Part shown: positions 4,931-7,851 of the stretch, in pieces | How positions within the stretch are numbered: the stretch's first letter is position 1 | Layout: every line of letters begins with the position of its first letter | Source: Elusimicrobiota bacterium | Lineage (GTDB): Bacteria; CG03 | Direction: 5' to 3' | Length of the DNA: 7,851 nucleotides | NCBI GenBank assembly: GCA_021161625.1 | Contig: JAGHAG010000047.1 | Span: 1 to 7,851, forward strand | Position numbers and translations under genes: made by a program | The notes under the pieces: model-generated | The model's input: the letters and a program-made list of their open reading frames with translations, nothing else | Database searches by the model: none | What the model was told of the DNA's origin: nothing

Positions 4931-6277
4931 TCAAAGATACTTTTGAAAGGTTTTTTTAAGTTCCTGTGCAATTTTTAAAGTTTCTTTTTTAGAAGGACCT
5001 TCAACCATAATTCTTAGAAGTGGCTGTGTCCCTGAATACCTGATCAAAACCCTTCCTCTGTTTTTAAGTTTTTCTTGCGCTTTTTTTTCTGATTCTTTCA
5101 AAGGTTTTATTCTTTTGTAGTCAACCTTTTTCTTGACCTTTAAATTCAGAAGGACTTGTGGATAAAGTTTTATTATTTTTCTTAAACTGGAAAGTGGTTT
5201 TCTGGTTTCCTTCATTATCAGAAGAATCTGTAAGGCAGTTAAAATCCCGTCTCCTGTTGTGTGGTGGTCAAGGAAAATTATGTGACCTGAATTCTCACCT
5301 CCGAGCACACAACCTTCCTCAAGCATTTTTTCAAGAACATATTTGTCTCCAACAGGTGTTCTTAAAACTCTGACACCAATTTTTTGAAAAAACTTTATCA
5401 ATCCGAAATTCGTCATAACCGTCCCTACAACAACATTGTTTTTAAGAAGCCCTTTTTCTTTCAGATATTTTCCTGCAATTGCAATTACCTCATCTCCTGT
5501 CAAAACATGCCCTTTCTCGTCAACAGGAATAAGCCGGTCTCCATCACCATCAAAGGCAAATCCAACATCTGCCTTTTCTTTGACAAGCATCTCAGCCAGT
5601 TTTTCAGGATATAAAGAACCGCAGTTTTTGTTTATGTTTATTCCATCCGGTGCAATGCCTGTTGCAATGACTTTTGCCCTTAATTCTGAAAAAAGGGTTG
5701 GGGCAACCCTGTATGTTGCACCATTTGCACAATCAAGAGCAATTTTAAAACCTTCCAGAGAAAAATCTTTTGGAAGAGAACTTTTCAGAAAAACAATATA
5801 CCTTCCAGGGGCATCTTCAACCCTCATATTTTTTCCTATTTTTGGTGCCGGGGGCAGAAGATGGTGAATGTTTCCAGAAAGAGCCACCCTTTCAATTTCA
5901 AGCTCTGCTCCTTCATTTAACTTCATTCCATTTGAATTAAAAATTTTTATTCCGTTATCCTCATAGGGATTGTGTGATGCAGAAATCACAATGCCAGCAT
6001 CCACATTCATATTTTTTGCAAGAAATGCAATTCCAGGTGTTGGCAGTGGACCCACAAACAAAACATCTCCTCCCATTGCAGTAATTCCTGCTGCAAGAGA
6101 ACTTTCAAGCATATATCCTGAAAGACGGGTATCTTTTCCTATTAAAATTTTTGGTCTGTGTGATTTTGCCTTTTTAAAGTAATTTGCAACTGCAATTCCA
6201 ACTTTCAAAATGTGGAATGGGGTCATTGGGCTTTTGTTTGCAATACCTCTTATCCCATCTGTGCCAAACAATCTCAT
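4931..6277 (-). CDS. glmM: phosphoglucosamine mutase GlmM
   Basis: GlmM interconverts glucosamine-6-phosphate and glucosamine-1-phosphate on the way to UDP-GlcNAc, the precursor of peptidoglycan and LPS. The 448 residues match the family length. Signatures in order are RLFGTDGIRG (2-11), the phosphoserine loop SASHNP with Ser101, the metal-binding loop DGDGDR (243-248), the sugar-binding GENSGH (327-332) and the phosphate-binding RYSGTQPLLR (413-422). In that last motif Gln419 replaces the usual Glu of SGTEP. The ATG has AGGAG five bases upstream and overlaps the stop of the upstream acyltransferase gene (ATGA), so the two are probably translated together. It is the last gene of the lemA operon and converges on the plus operon. 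Confidence 0.98.
   Translation of the reverse strand: MRLFGTDGIRGIANKSPMTPFHILKVGIAVANYFKKAKSHRPKILIGKDTRLSGYMLESSLAAGITAMGGDVLFVGPLPTPGIAFLAKNMNVDAGIVISASHNPYEDNGIKIFNSNGMKLNEGAELEIERVALSGNIHHLLPPAPKIGKNMRVEDAPGRYIVFLKSSLPKDFSLEGFKIALDCANGATYRVAPTLFSELRAKVIATGIAPDGININKNCGSLYPEKLAEMLVKEKADVGFAFDGDGDRLIPVDEKGHVLTGDEVIAIAGKYLKEKGLLKNNVVVGTVMTNFGLIKFFQKIGVRVLRTPVGDKYVLEKMLEEGCVLGGENSGHIIFLDHHTTGDGILTALQILLIMKETRKPLSSLRKIIKLYPQVLLNLKVKKKVDYKRIKPLKESEKKAQEKLKNRGRVLIRYSGTQPLLRIMVEGPSKKETLKIAQELKKTFQKYL
4939..4957 (+). terminator. weak candidate intrinsic terminator of the plus operon
   Basis: On the plus strand ACTTT (4939-4943) can pair with AAGGT (4947-4951), including one G-U pair, around a 3-nt loop, and six further T residues follow (4952-4957). 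The stem is short and weak. It lies inside the 3' end of the convergent glmM gene, because only 17 bp separate the two stop codons. No better terminator is visible for either operon at this junction. Confidence 0.25.
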
Positions 6278-7011
6278 CTTTTCTCCTGCGTTTGAATTTC
6301 CTGCTTTAATTTTATAACAGAATTTTTGGGAATAAAACCCCTTACAGTTGTGTTTGGATACACAAGAGAATTTTTCCCTATAATGGTGCCAGGCATCATA
6401 ACAGAATTACAACCTGTTGAAACTCCATCGCCAAGAATTGCACCAAACTTTCTCAAACCTGTCTTAATTTTTTCACCATTTACATTAATTTTTATCTCCT
6501 CTTCTGTAATTTTAAAATTGGCAAGTTTTGTTCCTGCTCCCAGATTTACCTTCCCAGTAATGCTGTCTCCTATATAGGCAAAATGACCTGCTTTACTCTC
6601 ACAAATCATAATCGCATTTTTCATTTCTGTTGTGTGTCCAACCACGGACTTTTTTCCCACAATTACAGAACCCCTTATATAAGCACCCTGCCTCAAAACC
6701 GCATTTTCACAGATTATTGCAGGTCCCCAAATCAAAGCACCTGGCTCAAGCACAGCACCCGCTTTTATTTCAATCTCATCATCCATTAAAAAACACCCCT
6801 TATAAAGAATTGCCCCATTTTCAAGTTTTGTGGTTCTGGAAACCTCCACATCTCTTCTTATGTGCTTTACATTTGGCTTTATAACCTTTTTTATAAATTC
6901 CTTTATGTGTGGCAGGACTTCCCAGACATTTGAAAAACCGTCAAAAATCTCTCTGTATTCAAAATCAGAAAGGTCAAAAAAATCCTCTGCTTTAAAAGTC
7001 AATTGCAACAT
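6274..7011 (-). CDS. stand-alone left-handed beta-helix acyltransferase, GlmU C-domain-like
   Basis: This 245-residue protein has a short helical N-terminus (FFDLSDFEYREIFDG at 11-25) and a left-handed beta-helix built from hexapeptide repeats (about 55-235). It closely echoes the acetyltransferase half of GlmU. HTTEMK (126-131) matches GNFVEMK, KAGHFAYIGD (140-149) matches KAGHLTYLGD with the catalytic His143 and Tyr146, and VNLGAGT (155-161) keeps the conserved Asn. There is no N-terminal uridylyltransferase domain. Coupling to glmM suggests acetylation of GlcN-1-P; another sugar substrate is possible. I chose ATG 7011 over the upstream ATG 7074 because it overlaps lemA by 20 bp rather than 83 bp and has AAAGGAG directly upstream. 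TTG 7008 would have better spacing. Confidence 0.9.
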   Translation of the reverse strand: MLQLTFKAEDFFDLSDFEYREIFDGFSNVWEVLPHIKEFIKKVIKPNVKHIRRDVEVSRTTKLENGAILYKGCFLMDDEIEIKAGAVLEPGALIWGPAIICENAVLRQGAYIRGSVIVGKKSVVGHTTEMKNAIMICESKAGHFAYIGDSITGKVNLGAGTKLANFKITEEEIKINVNGEKIKTGLRKFGAILGDGVSTGCNSVMMPGTIIGKNSLVYPNTTVRGFIPKNSVIKLKQEIQTQEKR

Positions 7012-7549
7012 CTCTCCTTTCTCTTGGGGAAATTTTGAAAAGCTCAGCATCCTTAAAACCTGCAAAAGAAGCAATCAGAGCATCAGGCAACTGATGAATT
7101 TTTATGTTGTAGGTATTTACAGAATCGTTGTAAAATTCTCTCCTGTCTGCAATCTGATTTTCTATGTCTGTGATACGGTTTTGAAGATACATAAAATTTT
7201 GATTTGCTTTTAACTCAGGGTATTTTTCAGCAAGAGCAAACAATCTTCCAAGTGCTTCTGTAAGCATATTTTCAGCTTCTCCCTGTTTTCCCACTCCACT
7301 TGCTCTTATACACTGTCCCCTTGCTTTTATTACATTTATGATTGTTTCCCTTTCGTGCTTCATATAACCTTTTACAGTTTTTACAAGCTTTGGAATTTCG
7401 TCATACCTCTGTTTTAAAAGAACATCAATATTTGCCCATGCTTTTTTCAAATTGTTTGAAAGCATTACAAGATTGTTGTAGGTTTTTACAATGTAAAGCA
7501 CAACAACCACAAGCAATCCCAGCAACAGAATATTCCAGAACAAACTCAT
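6992..7549 (-). CDS. lemA: LemA family membrane protein
   Basis: This 185-residue protein has one N-terminal membrane helix (about residues 4-22), followed by the long helical LemA domain. Family landmarks are YNNLVMLSNNLKKAWANIDV (24-43), LLKQRYDEIPKLVKTVKGYM with HE, FALAEKYPELKANQNFMYLQ, and YNDSVNTYNIKIHQLP near the C-terminus. The length is typical. LemA proteins are anchored in the membrane with the helical domain outside the cytoplasm; their function is not established. The ATG is preceded by AGGGGGGATA (7551-7560, minus strand), a good ribosome-binding site. It is the first gene of the minus operon and overlaps the acyltransferase gene by 20 bp. I could not identify a convincing promoter upstream. 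Confidence 0.96.
   Translation of the reverse strand: MSLFWNILLLGLLVVVVLYIVKTYNNLVMLSNNLKKAWANIDVLLKQRYDEIPKLVKTVKGYMKHERETIINVIKARGQCIRASGVGKQGEAENMLTEALGRLFALAEKYPELKANQNFMYLQNRITDIENQIADRREFYNDSVNTYNIKIHQLPDALIASFAGFKDAELFKISPRERRDVAIDF
7014..7020 (-). promoter_or_regulatory. ribosome-binding site deciding the acyltransferase start
   Basis: On the minus strand AAAGGAG ends 2 nt before ATG 7011 and 5 nt before TTG 7008, which is the second codon of the same frame. A strong Shine-Dalgarno sequence this close to the ATG argues against the in-frame ATG at 7074 and leaves open initiation at the TTG. The site lies inside the 3' end of lemA, which fits reinitiation by ribosomes finishing lemA. 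Confidence 0.6.
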
Positions 7550-7567
7550 CTATCCCCCCTCATATTA

Positions 7568-7595
7568 GCGAATAGTGAAAAGTGAATAGCGACAA
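7568..7595. repeat. heptanucleotide tandem tract, GYGAAWA type
   Basis: Four consecutive 7-mers can be read: GCGAATA, GTGAAAA, GTGAATA and GCGACAA. The 7-bp register is strict although no two copies are identical. The tract begins only 8 bp beyond the lemA ribosome-binding site. Confidence 0.7.
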
Positions 7596-7618
7596 TAGGG
7601 ATGAGTAACAAACATTAC

Positions 7619-7646
7619 AAATCTTAAATCCTAAATCCCAAATCCT
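7619..7646. repeat. heptanucleotide tandem tract, AAATCCT type
   Basis: Four consecutive 7-mers can be read: AAATCTT, AAATCCT, AAATCCC and AAATCCT. Downstream, AATTCAAA occurs twice (within 7652-7674) in a related AT-rich style. On the minus strand the unit is AGGATTT, comparable in type to the TTTGGAA tract at the other end of the window but not the same sequence. Confidence 0.8.
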
Positions 7647-7720
7647 AAACAAATTCAAATTACCAAAATTCAAATGTCCAAAACCCTTTTCTTTTTTTCT
7701 GTTTCGGTCATTTGGATTTT

Positions 7721-7760
7721 GCCCGGCCTTCGTAGCCGAAACTACTTCGGCGGAGTAGGC
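7721..7760. repeat. GC-rich module with overlapping inverted repeats
   Basis: This 40-bp island is much richer in GC than its surroundings. It contains mutually exclusive stems: GTAG/CTAC (7732-7735 with 7742-7745), GCCGAA/TTCGGC (7735-7740 with 7746-7751) and CTACT/AGTAG (7742-7746 with 7754-7758). No T-run follows on either strand, so it does not look like a terminator. It may be a fragment of a dispersed repeat. Confidence 0.55.
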
Positions 7761-7769
7761 ATATTGTTT

Positions 7770-7799
7770 ACCCCGCACTTTTCTGAAAAAGTGCGGGGT
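7770..7799. repeat. perfect 13-bp palindromic hairpin
   Basis: ACCCCGCACTTTT (7770-7782) is the exact complement of AAAAGTGCGGGGT (7787-7799), with a 4-nt loop CTGA. The stem is strong. On the plus strand it is followed by TAGAGTTTT and on the minus strand by AAACAATAT, so neither side has a canonical T-run. It could be an imperfect terminator for a gene beyond the right edge, or a REP-like repeat. Confidence 0.8.
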
Positions 7800-7832
7800 T
7801 AGAGTTTTGAATTTAGAGTTTTTCATTTTTTA

Positions 7833-7848
7833 TAATCTCCCAATCTCC
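7833..7848. repeat. start of an 8-bp repeat, NAATCTCC
   Basis: Two adjacent 8-mers, TAATCTCC and CAATCTCC, lie 3 bp from the right edge. The tract may continue outside the window. Two copies alone are weak evidence; I list it because it matches the tract style elsewhere in both spacers. Confidence 0.4.
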
Positions 7849-7851
7849 TAA

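Larger units (their letters stand above)
7550..7851. other. non-coding spacer upstream of lemA
   Basis: I see no credible gene here. An 88-residue open frame on the minus strand (7826-7560) reads through the repeat tracts and yields low-complexity peptide, so I regard it as spurious. The spacer contains two heptad tracts, a T-rich stretch (7687-7699), a GC-rich module with overlapping inverted repeats, a perfect 13-bp hairpin and an 8-bp repeat running off the right edge. A promoter for lemA is expected somewhere within it but no clear -35/-10 pair stands out. Confidence 0.65.

Noticed and set aside
5436..5867. 143-residue open frame on the plus strand opposite glmM
   Set aside because: It is antisense to a highly conserved enzyme, Ser/Pro/Phe-rich and without a ribosome-binding site; a shadow of glmM.
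7009..7074. Upstream ATG at 7074 as the start of the acyltransferase gene
   Set aside because: It would overlap lemA by 83 bp and add 21 residues (MLLLQVLRML...) unlike the family. ATG 7011 has AAAGGAG directly upstream and a 20-bp overlap.
7550..7620. Promoter for lemA using TAATAT near 7563-7568 (minus strand)
   Set aside because: No -35 element at suitable spacing was found, and initiation would fall within the ribosome-binding site.
7560..7826. 88-residue open frame on the minus strand upstream of lemA
   Set aside because: It reads through the heptad tracts, the GC-rich module and the hairpin, gives low-complexity peptide, and its last codon runs into the lemA ribosome-binding site. Best explained as chance translation of repeat DNA.
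1..7851. CRISPR array, tRNA or rRNA genes, transposase or toxin-antitoxin system
   Set aside because: No spaced direct repeats of CRISPR length, no recognisable tRNA or rRNA sequence, and no transposase-like or toxin-like protein was seen. The short tandem tracts have no spacers.

Overview
The window comes from an AT-rich bacterium that appears to be a diderm (Gram-negative type). YidC carries a large periplasmic domain of the Gram-negative kind, there is an exported protein of unknown function, and all genes are small and tightly packed. I cannot assign a phylum from the sequence. The divergent RnpA, the missing jag and mnmG neighbours and the unusual spacer repeats would fit a poorly sampled, uncultivated lineage, but that is inference.

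Layout. Positions 1-329 are non-coding and built largely from short tandem tracts of 7-bp and 8-bp period, plus one hairpin flanked by direct repeats. A candidate promoter sits directly in front of rpmH. Positions 330-4913 hold one plus-strand operon without a single intergenic base: rpmH, rnpA, yidD, yidC, a YjbQ/UPF0047 gene, mnmE and an exported protein of unknown function. Each gene overlaps the next by 4 to 41 bp. A 17-bp gap separates this operon from a convergent minus-strand operon, read right to left: lemA (7549-6992), a stand-alone left-handed beta-helix acyltransferase resembling the C-terminal half of GlmU (7011-6274), and glmM (6277-4931). These genes also overlap. Positions 7550-7851 are again non-coding, with further 7-bp and 8-bp tracts, a GC-rich module with inverted repeats and a perfect 13-bp hairpin.

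How the genes work together. The plus operon is a variant of the widely conserved rpmH-rnpA-yidD-yidC-jag-mnmE cluster: ribosomal protein L34, the RNase P protein, membrane-protein insertion (YidD/YidC) and tRNA wobble-uridine modification (MnmE). YjbQ takes the position where jag (khpB) is common. The minus operon pairs GlmM (GlcN-6-P to GlcN-1-P) with a protein that keeps the acetyltransferase signature residues of GlmU but has no uridylyltransferase domain. This suggests a split UDP-GlcNAc route.

Most of the window is housekeeping. The points most worth a second look are the family of period-7/8 repeat tracts in both spacers, the split GlmU-like step coupled to glmM, the out-of-frame rpmH/rnpA overlap with a shortened RnpA N-terminus and a possibly leaderless rpmH, and a glutamine in YidC where the conserved basic groove residue is expected.
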